Part shown: positions 26,332-34,757 of the stretch, in pieces
Numbering within the stretch: the stretch's first letter is position 1
How the letters are laid out: every line of letters starts with the position of its first letter
Source of the DNA: Halobacteriales archaeon SW_5_70_135
Lineage (GTDB): Archaea; Halobacteriota; Halobacteria; Halobacteriales; SW-7-71-33
Direction of reading: 5' to 3'
Length of the DNA: 61,845 nt
Assembly: GCA_003022865.1 (NCBI GenBank)
Contig: PXSK01000016.1
Location: 1-61,845 of the forward strand
The notes under the pieces: model-generated
What the model was told of the DNA's origin: nothing
Database searches by the model: none
The model's input: only the letters and a program-made list of their open reading frames with translations
Program-made: the position numbers and the translations under genes

Positions 26332-27355
26332 TCAGTCGTCAGCGGCCGCGCTCGCGGCGACCTCGACCTCGCCGGCGTCGAGTTCGGCCTCCAGCTCGCG
26401 GGCGGCCTCGACCATGTTCGCCGTCTTCCGGTAGGCGACCCGCCTTGATCTCCTCGACGGACTCCACCTCGGCGTGGTGGACGTCCACGGCGCCCAGCGC
26501 GAGGTCTTTCGTGAACGTCGGCTCCTCGAACACGTCGAGCTTGTCGTAGTCGCCGTTGGCGAGTTCGACGTCGATCTCGTCGACCGGGAACTCGAGGAGC
26601 TCGGGGTAGATGCGGTCGTAGTCGCCGTAGCAGACGTGCAGACCGACGCGAACGTCCTCCGGCAGCCCGTCGACGACGCGCTCCAGGCAGTCGCCGACGA
26701 CGGCGTAGTCGTCCTCGTGTTGCGCGAGAGCCGGTTCGTCGATCTGGACGTAGCGGGCGCCGGCGTCGACGAGCTCCTCGACCTCCTGGTTGACGAGGTC
26801 GGCGAGGTCGTTCGCCAGCGCCGCCGTCGAGTCGTACGCCTCGTCGAACGACCACCGCGCGAGCGTGTACGGCCCCGTGATCGGCACCTTCACCGGCCGC
26901 GAGGCGACGTCGCTGGTGAACTCGTACTCGTCGCGCAGCCACGGCTCCGCGTACTCGACCTCGTCGACGACCGACGGCTTGTGGAAGTAGTTGTGCCCCC
27001 ACACCTTCACGGGGCCGTTGAACTCGAAGCCGTCGATGCGGGCGGCGAAGTACTCCACCATCTCCGAGCGGCGCATCTCCCCGTCGACGACGGCGTCCAA
27101 GCCGGCCCGCTCGTGCTCGTCGACGATCAGACGGGCGGCGTCGTCTTTGGCCTCCTGCCAGTCGTCGTCCTCGAAGTCGAGGTCGTGCTCGTCGCGGGGG
27201 TCGTGGTCCCGGGTCTCCGGCCGGGAGATGTCGCCGCCCTCCGCCAGGTCGCGCGAACGGTGCAGCCAGGTCGGCTTCGGGTACGAGCCGACCACCGTCG
27301 TCATCAGGAAGTGGTCGTTCGGGTGGTCCGCGGGACGGAACTGCTCCTTGCTCAT
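26332..27355 (-). pseudogene. Cobalamin-independent methionine synthase (MetE catalytic part), deleted and frameshifted near the 3' end
   Basis: The C-terminal (catalytic) MetE-type domain, which methylates homocysteine. The main frame from MSKEQFRPADHPNDHFLMTTVVGSYPKPTWL includes VPITGPYTLARWSF, YVQIDEPAL and LHVCYGDYDRIYP, the last holding the His and Cys zinc ligands. At about 26431-26444, after VEEIKA, the frame breaks. The true C-terminus (YRKTANMVEAARELEAELDAGEVEVAASAAADD) continues one frame over to the stop at 26332. In intact enzymes about 30 residues lie between, including the PDCGLK segment with the third zinc Cys. Loss of that ligand should abolish activity. The preceding gene overlaps by 4 bp. 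Confidence 0.8.
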
Positions 27356-28374
27356 GCGTCGGCCTCCCGGGCGCTCTCGGCGCCCGCGGGCAGTCGGTCA
27401 CGACCGCCGGTCAGCGCGCGGAGCTTCGACTCGAACGTCGAGTGCGGCAGGTGAAACAGCGGCGTGTTCGCGCTCGCGTACACCCGCCGTAGGTCGGCGC
27501 CGGGCGTGTTCGAGCGCACCCAGTCGACCCGCTCGGCGACGCCGTCGGCGCCCTCGCTGACCGTGTTGCCGCCGTCGACGACACCGAGCAGCGCCGTCTC
27601 GCGGGTGCCGTACTCGTTGATCAGGTAGCGGTTGTCCTCCGGCGCGCTCACGAAGTCGTAGCCCAGCGCGTCGACGTCCGTGTCGAGCAGGTGGGCGTGC
27701 AGCCTCTCGCCGACGGCGTCCCAGTACGGCTGGACGACCGTCTCGGCGTCGACGGCGCGGGCGACCCGGTCGACGCCCTCGCTCGCCCGCTCGTCGAGCC
27801 CGTCGCCCGGCGGGTCGACGGCCAGTGACGGCTCCAGGAGCAGCAGCGTCTCGAACGCCGGCACGTCGGCGAGTTCGCCGGCGAGGAAGTCCGCGACGCC
27901 TTCGAGCAGCGCCGTCTCCCCGCCGTAGTACTCGTCGGTCGCCAGCCGCGACAGCGTGTACGGCCCCGGGAGCACGACCTGGCGCTCGTCGGCCGTCGTC
28001 CGATCGGCGAAGGCGGTCAGTTCGGCCGCCAGGTCGCCGTCGGCCGTCAGCGGCCCGGTGACCGCCGGCTCGCGGTAGAAGTTGTTGTTGTCGTAGTAGC
28101 GCAGCAGTCCGCGTGTCTCCACGGCGTCGTGGACCGCCAACGGGTGGGTCAGCACGTCGTCCCACCGCGGCTGTCCTTCGACCACGCGGTCGAGACCGGC
28201 CTCCCGCTGGACCGCGACCAGCTCCTCGCGGACCTCGGCGTAGACGGCCGCGACCGCCTCGCCGTCGTCGCCCGACACCATGTCCTCCTTCTGGTGACCC
28301 TTCAGGTCCGACAGCTCGTCTTTCGCCCAGTCCGGGAGCGGGTACAGCCCCGGCGTCGTCGCGAGCGTTTCCAT
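27352..28374 (-). CDS. MetE-like protein (N-terminal-type partner of split methionine synthase)
   Basis: A 340-residue protein of the UROD/MetE-like fold, METLATTPGLYPLPDWAKDELSDLKGHQKEDMVSGDDGEAV, with VLPGPYTLSRLATDEYYGG and FVSAPEDNRYLINEYGTRETALLGVVDGGNT. In haloarchaea two MetE-like genes lie in tandem; this one corresponds to the first. Its 3' end overlaps the second gene (ATGA), so the two were co-translated. It appears intact even though its partner is broken. I chose the ATG at 28374; a GTG nine bases upstream is also possible. A TATA-like box lies at 28401-28410. Confidence 0.85.
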   Translation of the reverse strand: METLATTPGLYPLPDWAKDELSDLKGHQKEDMVSGDDGEAVAAVYAEVREELVAVQREAGLDRVVEGQPRWDDVLTHPLAVHDAVETRGLLRYYDNNNFYREPAVTGPLTADGDLAAELTAFADRTTADERQVVLPGPYTLSRLATDEYYGGETALLEGVADFLAGELADVPAFETLLLLEPSLAVDPPGDGLDERASEGVDRVARAVDAETVVQPYWDAVGERLHAHLLDTDVDALGYDFVSAPEDNRYLINEYGTRETALLGVVDGGNTVSEGADGVAERVDWVRSNTPGADLRRVYASANTPLFHLPHSTFESKLRALTGGRDRLPAGAESAREADA

Positions 28375-28400
28375 ATGTGTCACGCTACGGGATACCCCCG

Positions 28401-28410
28401 TTTAATATTT
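28401..28410 (-). promoter_or_regulatory. TATA-like promoter of the metE pair
   Basis: On the minus strand aaatattaaa lies about 31 bp (centre to start) upstream of the ATG at 28374 and 26-27 bp upstream of the alternative GTG, in the most A+T-rich part of the 87-bp gap. Confidence 0.5.
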
Positions 28411-28461
28411 CCCATCGACGGCGATACGCGGTGGTAATTACGTGGCGGTATCGGTCGGCGG

Positions 28462-29829
28462 TCAGTCCCCTCCGCCGGGGTCGGCGTCAGCGTGCCCGCG
28501 TCCGCCCGCCGCCGTCCGCCCCCCGTCAGTCTCTCGCCCCCCGGCCTCTCGCCCCGTGCCGTACCGGCGCTCGACCGCCGCCAGCACGCGCTCGGCGTCG
28601 CCGACGGGCGTTCGCTCCCAGTCGCCGTCGGCCGTCTCGACGTGGACGCGGTCGCCCCGGCGAGCCGCGAGCGGTGCCGCGGCGTCGAGCGCTCGCGCCT
28701 CGCCGACTCGCTCCGGCGTCCGTGTCGCCAGGTCCAGGCGGGCGTCCTCGACGACCCGCAGGCGGTCCTCGCCGAGCAGCAGCTGTTCCGCCCGGACGGA
28801 CCGGGGCGGTCCGACCCGGGCCAGGCGGTCCTCGACGGAGAGGACGGTGACCCCCGGGGCGTCGTCCGGTCCGTCCGCGTGCTCGCGGCGGCGCGTCGCG
28901 ACGGACTCCCGCCAGCCGGACAGGAGGTCTCCGGCCGTCGTGAGGACGTAGACGCCGCCGAGAGCCGGAGGGAGCGAGGCCGCCACGAGGACTCGCACCG
29001 GCGTCAGGACGCTCTCGGACGGTGACGGTGCCGTCTGGAGCACCGGCCCGCTCAGCAGGCCGAGCAGGCTCGCGGCCGCCGTCGTCGCGAACAGCCCGAC
29101 GACGCCGACCGACGCCGCGAACAGCGGTCGCGTCCCGAGCGTCCACAGCGCTCCCTCCGCCGGGGAGAGGTCGCCGACGCGGGACGGCTCCGAGTCCTCG
29201 CGGGCGAGGCGACGGGCGGCGGCGACGGCGACGAACGGTGCCGCGACGACGACCGGCAGCGGAACGAGCCCGTCCATCCCGGCCCGCCACCACGCCCAGA
29301 CGCCGGCGACGACGGCGACCGGGAACAGCGGCCCTCGGAGGAGGTTGCCCGCCCGGGTGAGCTGTCCGTCGTCCGGCTCGCGACGCCGTGCGTACTCGAC
29401 GTAGCCGACGGCGGCCGACAGCGGCCACAGCGCGAGCCAGGCCAAGACCCCGGCTCCGGCCAGCAGCACCCGGGGGCGCTGCCACACCGGGACGCCGGCC
29501 CCCGCCGAGGACAGCGCCCCGGTCGTCGCGTACGTCGTCGCCGGCCCCGCGAGAGCGTACAGCGTCCCGAGGAAACACCCGAGGACGCCGTACCGGCCGG
29601 CGGACACGCCGACGCCGGCCGCGAACACCGGCGTCAGTCCCGCGACGACGGCCGCGAAGACCAGAACCAGATCGACTGTCCGCTCCGGCGCCGGCGAACC
29701 GAGCAGCCACCTCTGACTGCCGGTCAGGGCGATCGCCGACACTCCCAGGGCGGCCGCCGCCACGGAGAGCACGCCGACGGTGACGAGTGCGCCGCCCGCG
29801 ACCGTCCGCGTCCGGCGACGCCAATCCAT
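28462..29829 (-). CDS. Polytopic membrane protein of unknown function
   Basis: A 455-residue protein with an N-terminal membrane part and a soluble C-terminal tail. About eight hydrophobic segments are visible, for example GGALVTVGVLSVAAAALGVSAIAL, VDLVLVFAAVVAGLTPVFAAGVGV, VLLAGAGVLAWLALWPLSAAVGYVEYA, LPVVVAAPFVAVAAARRLA and VLVAASLPPALGGVYVL. Residues about 320-420 (VTVLSVEDRLARVGPPRSVRAEQLLLGEDRLRVVEDARLDL) look soluble, and the last 35 are Gly/Asp-rich. No family or catalytic motif recognised. Confidence 0.7.
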   Translation of the reverse strand: MDWRRRTRTVAGGALVTVGVLSVAAAALGVSAIALTGSQRWLLGSPAPERTVDLVLVFAAVVAGLTPVFAAGVGVSAGRYGVLGCFLGTLYALAGPATTYATTGALSSAGAGVPVWQRPRVLLAGAGVLAWLALWPLSAAVGYVEYARRREPDDGQLTRAGNLLRGPLFPVAVVAGVWAWWRAGMDGLVPLPVVVAAPFVAVAAARRLAREDSEPSRVGDLSPAEGALWTLGTRPLFAASVGVVGLFATTAAASLLGLLSGPVLQTAPSPSESVLTPVRVLVAASLPPALGGVYVLTTAGDLLSGWRESVATRRREHADGPDDAPGVTVLSVEDRLARVGPPRSVRAEQLLLGEDRLRVVEDARLDLATRTPERVGEARALDAAAPLAARRGDRVHVETADGDWERTPVGDAERVLAAVERRYGTGREAGGRETDGGRTAAGGRGHADADPGGGD

Positions 29830-29871
29830 AGGTCGTGTCAGACGTCCGGACGGTAAGTGTCTTTCCCGGCG

Positions 29872-30492
29872 TCACCGCACCAGTTTCAGCACGGTCAGCG
29901 TCTCGAACGGGAACGACTCCTCGCGCGCGGCGACGGCGGCGAAACCGGCCCCGTCCGCGAGGTCGACGACGGCCTCGACGCCGGTCAGCGTGCTCACCAG
30001 CAGGAGCGCGAACCCGCTCGGCGCGAGCACGCGGGGCAGGTCGTCGAGAAACGCCGACACGACCGCCCGCCCGTTCTCGCCGCCGGACAGCGCCGTCGCC
30101 ATCCAGTCGTCGCGCTCGTCGTCCGGGTCCGTCGGCAGGTACGGCGGATTGAACAGCACGGCGTCGAACGCCTCCGCGGCGAAGGGCGCGGACAGGTCCG
30201 CTCGGACCACCTCGACCGGCGTCGCTCCCTCGCCGTCGGGCGCCGTCTCCGCCGATCGCTCCCCGCCGTGGCCGTACCGCTCGCGCGCTCGGCGGCAGGC
30301 GTGGGGGTTCACGTCGGAGGCGACGACGCGGGCGCCGGTCGTGGCCGCCGCCCCGGCGACGTAGCCGGAGCCGGTGCCGACGTCGAGCGCGAGGTCGCCG
30401 GGCGAGACGTGCTCGCGGGCCGCCTCCGCCAGCAGGTCGCTGTCCTCGGCGGGCTCGTACACCTCGCCGACCTCCGTGGGGTCGAAGATCAT
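29872..30492 (-). CDS. HemK2/Mtq2-family protein N5-glutamine methyltransferase
   Basis: A 206-residue SAM-dependent methyltransferase. Archaeal HemK2 methylates the glutamine of the release factor aRF1 GGQ motif. Motif I LALDVGTGSGYVAG is preceded by YEPAEDSDLLAEAA, typical of this family, and the signature FNPPYLPTDPDDERDDW is present. It is the last gene of the rpl21e-rpoF-DUF655-ksgA-mscS cluster; the ATG overlaps the stop of mscS (ATGA). Confidence 0.9.
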   Translation of the reverse strand: MIFDPTEVGEVYEPAEDSDLLAEAAREHVSPGDLALDVGTGSGYVAGAAATTGARVVASDVNPHACRRARERYGHGGERSAETAPDGEGATPVEVVRADLSAPFAAEAFDAVLFNPPYLPTDPDDERDDWMATALSGGENGRAVVSAFLDDLPRVLAPSGFALLLVSTLTGVEAVVDLADGAGFAAVAAREESFPFETLTVLKLVR

Positions 30493-31616
30493 CGGTCGTC
30501 GCCGCCGGGACCGCCGTCGGGGGTCGGTCGGGGTCTGGCGTCCTCGGCGAGAGTGATGCCGTCCCGCGGGGAGAGCGTGCGCTGCGGGAACGGGACGTCG
30601 ATCCCGGCGTCGGCGTACGCCTCCTTGACGGCCTCGACGACGTTCGTGCGGGCGCGGTACAGACGGCCGGCGCTGGGGTCGGCGATCCAGAACTGCAGTT
30701 CCAGTACGACCGCGGAGTCGCCGAACCGCTCGGCGATCACCTGCGGCGCCGGCGTCTTCAGAATGCCGTCGGTCTCGAACATCGCCCGCTCGGCCACCTC
30801 GATCGCCTCGCGGACGTCCGTCTCGTAGTCGACGCCGACCTCGACCGTCTCGCGCAGACGCCCCTCCCGGGACCGGTTGACGACCTCCTGGCTGGCGACG
30901 CGGTCGTTCGGAACGATCACCTCCTCGCCGTCGAGCGTGCGCAGTCGCGTGTTGACGACGGTGATGTTCTCGACGGTCCCCTCACGGTCGGCGATCACCA
31001 CCCAGTCGCCGACGGTGAACGGCCGGGCGAACAGGAGCACGAAGCCGGCGACGACGGCGCCCAGCGTCTCCCGAGCCGCCAGGCCGATCACGACACCGAG
31101 CACGCCGGCCCCGATGAGCAGGTCGCGGAGGTTCACCTCCCAGACGGCGAGGACGAGCAACATGCCGATGGCGTATAGCGTCACCTGGACGACGTGGTAG
31201 ATCACCTGTCGGCGGTGGTCGGTGCTCAGTTCTGCGACACGACTCCGGTCGACGACCCGTCGCACGACACGCGTCAGGCCGTACGCCGTCGACAGCACGA
31301 GCACCGAGACGACGATCCGCACGCCGAGCAGCTCGTCCTCGGCGATCGTCGCCAGTTCGTCCACGATCTGTCCGGCGGCGTCCCACACGACCACGAGCGC
31401 CGTCGCCGTCGCCCCGACCAGCACGGTGAACGCCACGGTCTCGAGCGTCTCCACGGCCAGGTCCGACAGCCGGCCGCGCAGTCGGGTGCTCGCGGCCTCG
31501 ACCGCGAGCCACGCGACCGCAAGCCCCACCACCAGCGCGGCCGTGGCGACCACCTGCTCGGCGGTCGTGCCGAGGTCGACGAACGGCACCTGCCCCGGCG
31601 CCGGCTGCCCTCTCAC
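30489..31616 (-). CDS. Mechanosensitive ion channel (MscS family), larger type
   Basis: A 375-residue MscS homologue with four hydrophobic segments before the pore helix (LLIGAGVLGVVIGLAARETLGAVVAGFVLLFA). The beta domain is PFTVGDWVVIADREGTVENITVVNTRLRTLDGEEVIVPND. A soluble vestibule domain and a polar tail follow. It overlaps ksgA upstream and hemK2 downstream by 4 bp each, so it is part of the cluster's transcript. It differs clearly from the 297-residue MscS at 22447-23340, and the two are probably not recent duplicates. Confidence 0.9.
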   Translation of the reverse strand: MRGQPAPGQVPFVDLGTTAEQVVATAALVVGLAVAWLAVEAASTRLRGRLSDLAVETLETVAFTVLVGATATALVVVWDAAGQIVDELATIAEDELLGVRIVVSVLVLSTAYGLTRVVRRVVDRSRVAELSTDHRRQVIYHVVQVTLYAIGMLLVLAVWEVNLRDLLIGAGVLGVVIGLAARETLGAVVAGFVLLFARPFTVGDWVVIADREGTVENITVVNTRLRTLDGEEVIVPNDRVASQEVVNRSREGRLRETVEVGVDYETDVREAIEVAERAMFETDGILKTPAPQVIAERFGDSAVVLELQFWIADPSAGRLYRARTNVVEAVKEAYADAGIDVPFPQRTLSPRDGITLAEDARPRPTPDGGPGGDDR

Positions 31617-32497
31617 GCGGTGTCACCTCCCGGGTCGCCTCCCGCGTCCGCGGCCTCGGTCTCGACCGCCAGCGACCGCGCCGCCAGCCGGGCGAACTCC
31701 GCCGGCGTCACCTGGCCCGCCCGCCGGTCCATGAGCGCCTCGTTCTCGGCGACCAGTCGCTCGGCGGTCGCGTCGTCTATCCCGGAGATGTGGGTCGTGT
31801 TCCGGACGGCGTTGCGCAGCGTCTTCCGGCGCTGGGTGAACACCGCCCGCACCAGGTCGAGGAAGCGCTCCTCGTCGGGCACCTCGTAGGCCGGCTCGCG
31901 GGGCGTCGTCCGGACGACGGCACTCTCCACCGCGGGCCGTGGCTCGAAGGCCGTCGGCGGCACCCCCTCGACGACCTCGACGTCGGCGTAGTGGCCGGCT
32001 GTCACCGACAGCCGGCCGTAGTCGTCCTCGCCGGAGGCGGCGGCCATCCGGTCGGCGAACTCCGCCTGGACCGTGAGCACGAGCGGTCGCCGCCGCGGCA
32101 GCAGTCGGAAGCAGAACTCGCTGGCGGCGCCGTACGGCAGGTTCGACACCGCGGCGTCGAACGCCGGCAGGTCGACCTCCAGGGCGTCGCCCTCGACGAC
32201 AGTGAGCCGGTCGGCCGCCCGCTCCGCGGCGAACTCCTCGCGGAGGAAGGCGGCCAGCCGCGGGTCGCGCTCGATCGCCGTCACGGTCGCCCGGTCGGCG
32301 GTCGCCAGCAGGCGGTCCGTGAGCGCCCCGGTGCCCGCGCCGATCTCCAGGAGGTGGGCGTCACTGTCGGGCGGGCGCCACGCCGGCAGGTGCTCCGGGA
32401 GACGGTCGAGCACCCGGTCGTCGACGAGGAAGTGCTGGTCGCTGTGCGGGTCGGGCCGCACGTCCGCCCGCGAGATCAGTGCGTCCGGGTCCCGCAT
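31613..32497 (-). CDS. ksgA: 16S rRNA adenine dimethyltransferase
   Basis: KsgA/Dim1 dimethylates two adjacent adenosines near the 3' end of 16S rRNA during small-subunit maturation. The 294-residue protein has DSDQHFLVDDRVLDR, motif I LLEIGAGTGALTDRLL, the acidic SAM residue in AIERDPRL, and the catalytic NLPYGAAS. I prefer the ATG at 32497, because it is preceded by the Shine-Dalgarno-like aggtg. A GTG 36 bp upstream is also in frame. It overlaps mscS by 4 bp. Confidence 0.93.
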   Translation of the reverse strand: MRDPDALISRADVRPDPHSDQHFLVDDRVLDRLPEHLPAWRPPDSDAHLLEIGAGTGALTDRLLATADRATVTAIERDPRLAAFLREEFAAERAADRLTVVEGDALEVDLPAFDAAVSNLPYGAASEFCFRLLPRRRPLVLTVQAEFADRMAAASGEDDYGRLSVTAGHYADVEVVEGVPPTAFEPRPAVESAVVRTTPREPAYEVPDEERFLDLVRAVFTQRRKTLRNAVRNTTHISGIDDATAERLVAENEALMDRRAGQVTPAEFARLAARSLAVETEAADAGGDPGGDTA

Positions 32498-32558
32498 CAC
32501 CTGGCGGTCGGCGCCGCGTTCCCGTAAGCCCACCGCTCGTGGCCGCCGGTCGCCCCGC

Positions 32559-33149
32559 TCACTCGCCGCGGGCGAACACCCGGTACTTCAGGTCGTCCTC
32601 GGTGAGCTCCTGCATGATGCGGTCGACGATCACGCCCTTGGCGTCGTGCAGGCCGGCGACGCGGTCCTCGACGTCCTCGAAGCTCTCGAAGCGGCCGCGA
32701 CGGCGCTCGTCGAGGATGCCCTCCTGGAGCTTGTCGCCGATGCCGGGCAGGAGGTTCAGCTGGTGAAGCCGCAGCGTCACCGGCTGCGCCTCCAGGTAGA
32801 ACTCGACGAAACGGTCCTCCTGGGCCTCGACGACGTCCTCGACGACGTACTCGAGTTCGGACTGGGCGCCCCCGGAGAGGTCGCCGTACTCGACCGCCCT
32901 GACCGAGACGACCTCCGGCGAGCGGTCGGCGGGCGGGTCGACGACCAGCCGGTCGCCGATCGCGACGGTCGCGTCCCCGTCGACAGTGCACTCGAACAGG
33001 CGGAAGTCCTCGACGCCGAGTGCGTACGCGAGCGGGTCCTTCTGGTACTGGGGGCGGTCGTCGTCGGACCGACCGTGGGCCAGAAAGTCCAGCACCACCG
33101 CTTCGCGAGTCGTCTCCTGCGGAGACTCCTCGCTGTCGACGTTGCTCAT
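32559..33149 (-). CDS. DUF655 family protein (HhH-containing)
   Basis: A 196-residue archaeal protein usually encoded beside ksgA and rpoF; probably an RNA/DNA-binding factor in ribosome or transcription biology. After a polar N-terminus it has a beta-rich domain (VAIGDRLVVDPPADRSPEVVSVRAVEYGDLSG) and a helix-hairpin-helix region LHQLNLLPGIGDKLQEGILDERRRGRFESFEDVEDRV. It is 61 bp upstream of the ksgA ATG on the same strand. Confidence 0.88.
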   Translation of the reverse strand: MSNVDSEESPQETTREAVVLDFLAHGRSDDDRPQYQKDPLAYALGVEDFRLFECTVDGDATVAIGDRLVVDPPADRSPEVVSVRAVEYGDLSGGAQSELEYVVEDVVEAQEDRFVEFYLEAQPVTLRLHQLNLLPGIGDKLQEGILDERRRGRFESFEDVEDRVAGLHDAKGVIVDRIMQELTEDDLKYRVFARGE

Positions 33150-33249
33150 GCCGTCGAGGTACGGCGACCGTCCACTTAAGCGGTCCCCTCGGCCACGAGG
33201 GGTGACACGAGACGGTGTGTTTTTGCCCCGTCCCGCCGTCAGGGCGACC

Positions 33250-33657
33250 GTGAGCCGGACCGACGCCGACCGCGGGGCGCAGTCGCAGTCACAGTCGCCG
33301 CCCCGTCAGGACGTGCTCCAGTTCGAGGGCTGGCTCGGCAGCCCCGACCACGAGGCGGTCCCGGCCGGCGAGGCCGAGGCCGTCGTCGCCCGCTACCGGC
33401 GGCGGGCACGCAAGTGGGTCGGCTACCGCGTGACTGCCGTCCTCGTCGTCTGTCTCGCCGGCACCGCCGTCCTGTTCCGGTTCGTCGACGACCTCGTCGT
33501 CGCCGGCGCCGTCGGACTGGTCGTGGCGGTCGTCGGCTCGGCGACACAACTGGGGGCGCGCGACGAGGGCGTCCCTGAGATCGTCGCCGAGAACGTCGAC
33601 CCGACAGTCGCACGCCGCGAGTACGGCGTCGACCCCGCCTTCGAGACCGACGACTGA
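33250..33657 (+). CDS. Two-TM membrane protein of unknown function on the opposite strand within the rpoF-ksgA cluster
   Basis: A 135-residue protein with a Gln/Ser-rich N-terminus, then QDVLQFEGWLGSPDHEAVPAGEAEAVVARYRRRARKWVGYRVTAVLVVCLAGTAVLFRFVDDLVVAGAVGLVVAVVGSATQLGARDEG. It has two hydrophobic segments and a soluble acidic tail. The GTG at 33250 is the start. It faces DUF655 (divergent) and rpoF (convergent), so it interrupts a gene order that is otherwise on one strand. Composition supports a real gene; no family recognised. Confidence 0.7.
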   Translation: MSRTDADRGAQSQSQSPPRQDVLQFEGWLGSPDHEAVPAGEAEAVVARYRRRARKWVGYRVTAVLVVCLAGTAVLFRFVDDLVVAGAVGLVVAVVGSATQLGARDEGVPEIVAENVDPTVARREYGVDPAFETDD

Positions 33658-33727
33658 ACGACGCTCGACTGACTACTCGTCCTGGCAACAGCCGCCGGCC
33701 GCCTTCGAGACCGACGACCGGACGACG
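33635..33727 (+). repeat. Imperfect direct repeat of about 29 bp around the 3' end of the membrane-protein gene
   Basis: The segment at 33635-33663, which spans the codons AFETDD and the stop, recurs at 33699-33727 with only two differences; one of them destroys the stop. The copies are 64 bp apart. It looks like a local partial duplication of the 3' end just before the rpoF stop. Confidence 0.6.
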
Positions 33728-33730
33728 CCG

Positions 33731-34114
33731 TCAGGCGGTCTCGGTCTCGATCTCGGAGACGGAGACGTACTCCGCGAGCAGCCGGAGGATCTCGTCGAGC
33801 TCCTCGCCGGAGAGGGAGTATCGCTCCTGTGCGTAGACCGAGCGGAGCTCGTCGCGGTCCCGCGGCAGGAGGTCGACGACCTTGTAGGCGGTCGCCTCGT
33901 CGACCTTTTCGAGCTCCTGGAGGCGGTCGACGAGCTCCTGGGCCTCCCCGGCGTCGAGTTCGGCGAAGGTGTTGACGTGCTCGATCGAGCGCGCGAGGAC
34001 GTAGTGCATCTCGCGGTCCTCGGCGGCGCGCTCGACTTCGAGGTCTTCGAGCAGTTCCTTCGTCTCGGAGACGCTGAGATACTCCTCGTCGACGATCTCC
34101 TTGAAGATCGTCAT
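33731..34114 (-). CDS. rpoF: DNA-directed RNA polymerase subunit F (Rpb4 homologue)
   Basis: The archaeal Rpb4 counterpart, which forms the stalk of RNA polymerase with subunit E. The 127-residue helical protein reads MTIFKEIVDEEYLSVSETKELLEDLEVERAAEDREMHYVLARSIEHVNTFAELDAGEAQELVDRL and ends with the HRDC-like YSLSGEELDEILRLLAEY. The ATG overlaps the stop of rpl21e by 4 bp, the standard archaeal arrangement. Confidence 0.93.
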   Translation of the reverse strand: MTIFKEIVDEEYLSVSETKELLEDLEVERAAEDREMHYVLARSIEHVNTFAELDAGEAQELVDRLQELEKVDEATAYKVVDLLPRDRDELRSVYAQERYSLSGEELDEILRLLAEYVSVSEIETETA

Positions 34115-34401
34115 TCCTGCAGTCGGAGGTGGGCGGGCGCGGCGATGACGAGCTTCTCCTTGCCCTTGTCGTTGACGCGCACTTTGTACGAAGTGCCCTG
34201 CTCGGCGACGACCTCGCCGGTGTGGCCGTTGTAGCGGTGGTGGAACTGTCCGTCCGGCACGGACGGGTCGATGCGGAGGTGGACGGTGTCGCCGGACTCG
34301 AACGACTCGATGGAGCGCTGTGGCGGCGACTGCCCGCGCTCGCGGGGGTCGTTCGACAGTTTCTCCCGCGTCCCGCTGCGCGGTCCCTTCGAGTTCGGCA
34401 T
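34111..34401 (-). CDS. rpl21e: 50S ribosomal protein L21e
   Basis: A 96-residue archaeal/eukaryotic-type ribosomal protein: MPNSKGPRSGTREKLSNDPRERGQSPPQRSIESFESGDTVHLRIDPSVPDGQFHHRYNGHTGEVVAEQGTSYKVRVNDKGKEK. The KOW-like beta barrel and the HHRYNGHTG segment are diagnostic. It is the first gene of the cluster with rpoF. Confidence 0.95.
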   Translation of the reverse strand: MPNSKGPRSGTREKLSNDPRERGQSPPQRSIESFESGDTVHLRIDPSVPDGQFHHRYNGHTGEVVAEQGTSYKVRVNDKGKEKLVIAAPAHLRLQE

Positions 34402-34453
34402 TCGTGTCGACCGCTACTGGCGACGCCGTGTTAAATGATGCGCTCTCCGCGTC

Positions 34454-34757
34454 TCACGTCGTCACGGGCGGCGTTCGCGAGCGACCCCGAGACCGCGGAG
34501 AGGACGAGCGGGCCCAGTCGGCGGGCCGCGCCGCCGTCGAGTCGGCGGGCGTAGTGTCCGGGTCGGCGTCGGTCTCCGGTGTCTCGCCCTCGCCGGGAGC
34601 GTTGACGAACGTCGCGTGCCCGATGGGTCCCGAGTACGACTCCGGACGCGGCCGCCACCGCGACGACGACCGAGGCGCCCGCGGCGAACAGTCCTCCACT
34701 GACTCCGAACAGCGCCACCGGGACGAACGCCAGCACGTAGTCGTAGTATTCCGCCAT
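34454..34757 (-). pseudogene. Small membrane protein gene with a 1-bp frameshift
   Basis: The reading frame from the ATG at 34757 gives MAEYYDYVLAFVPVALFGVSGGLFAAGASVVVAVAAASGVVLG, two hydrophobic segments, then turns into an Arg-rich non-coding frame. One frame over, the protein continues sensibly as PIGHATFVNAPGEGETPETDADPDTTPADSTAARPADWA, with the acidic composition normal for this organism. One extra G in the run at about 34624-34630 explains the shift. It is either a sequencing error or a recent mutation. Function unknown. Confidence 0.6.
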
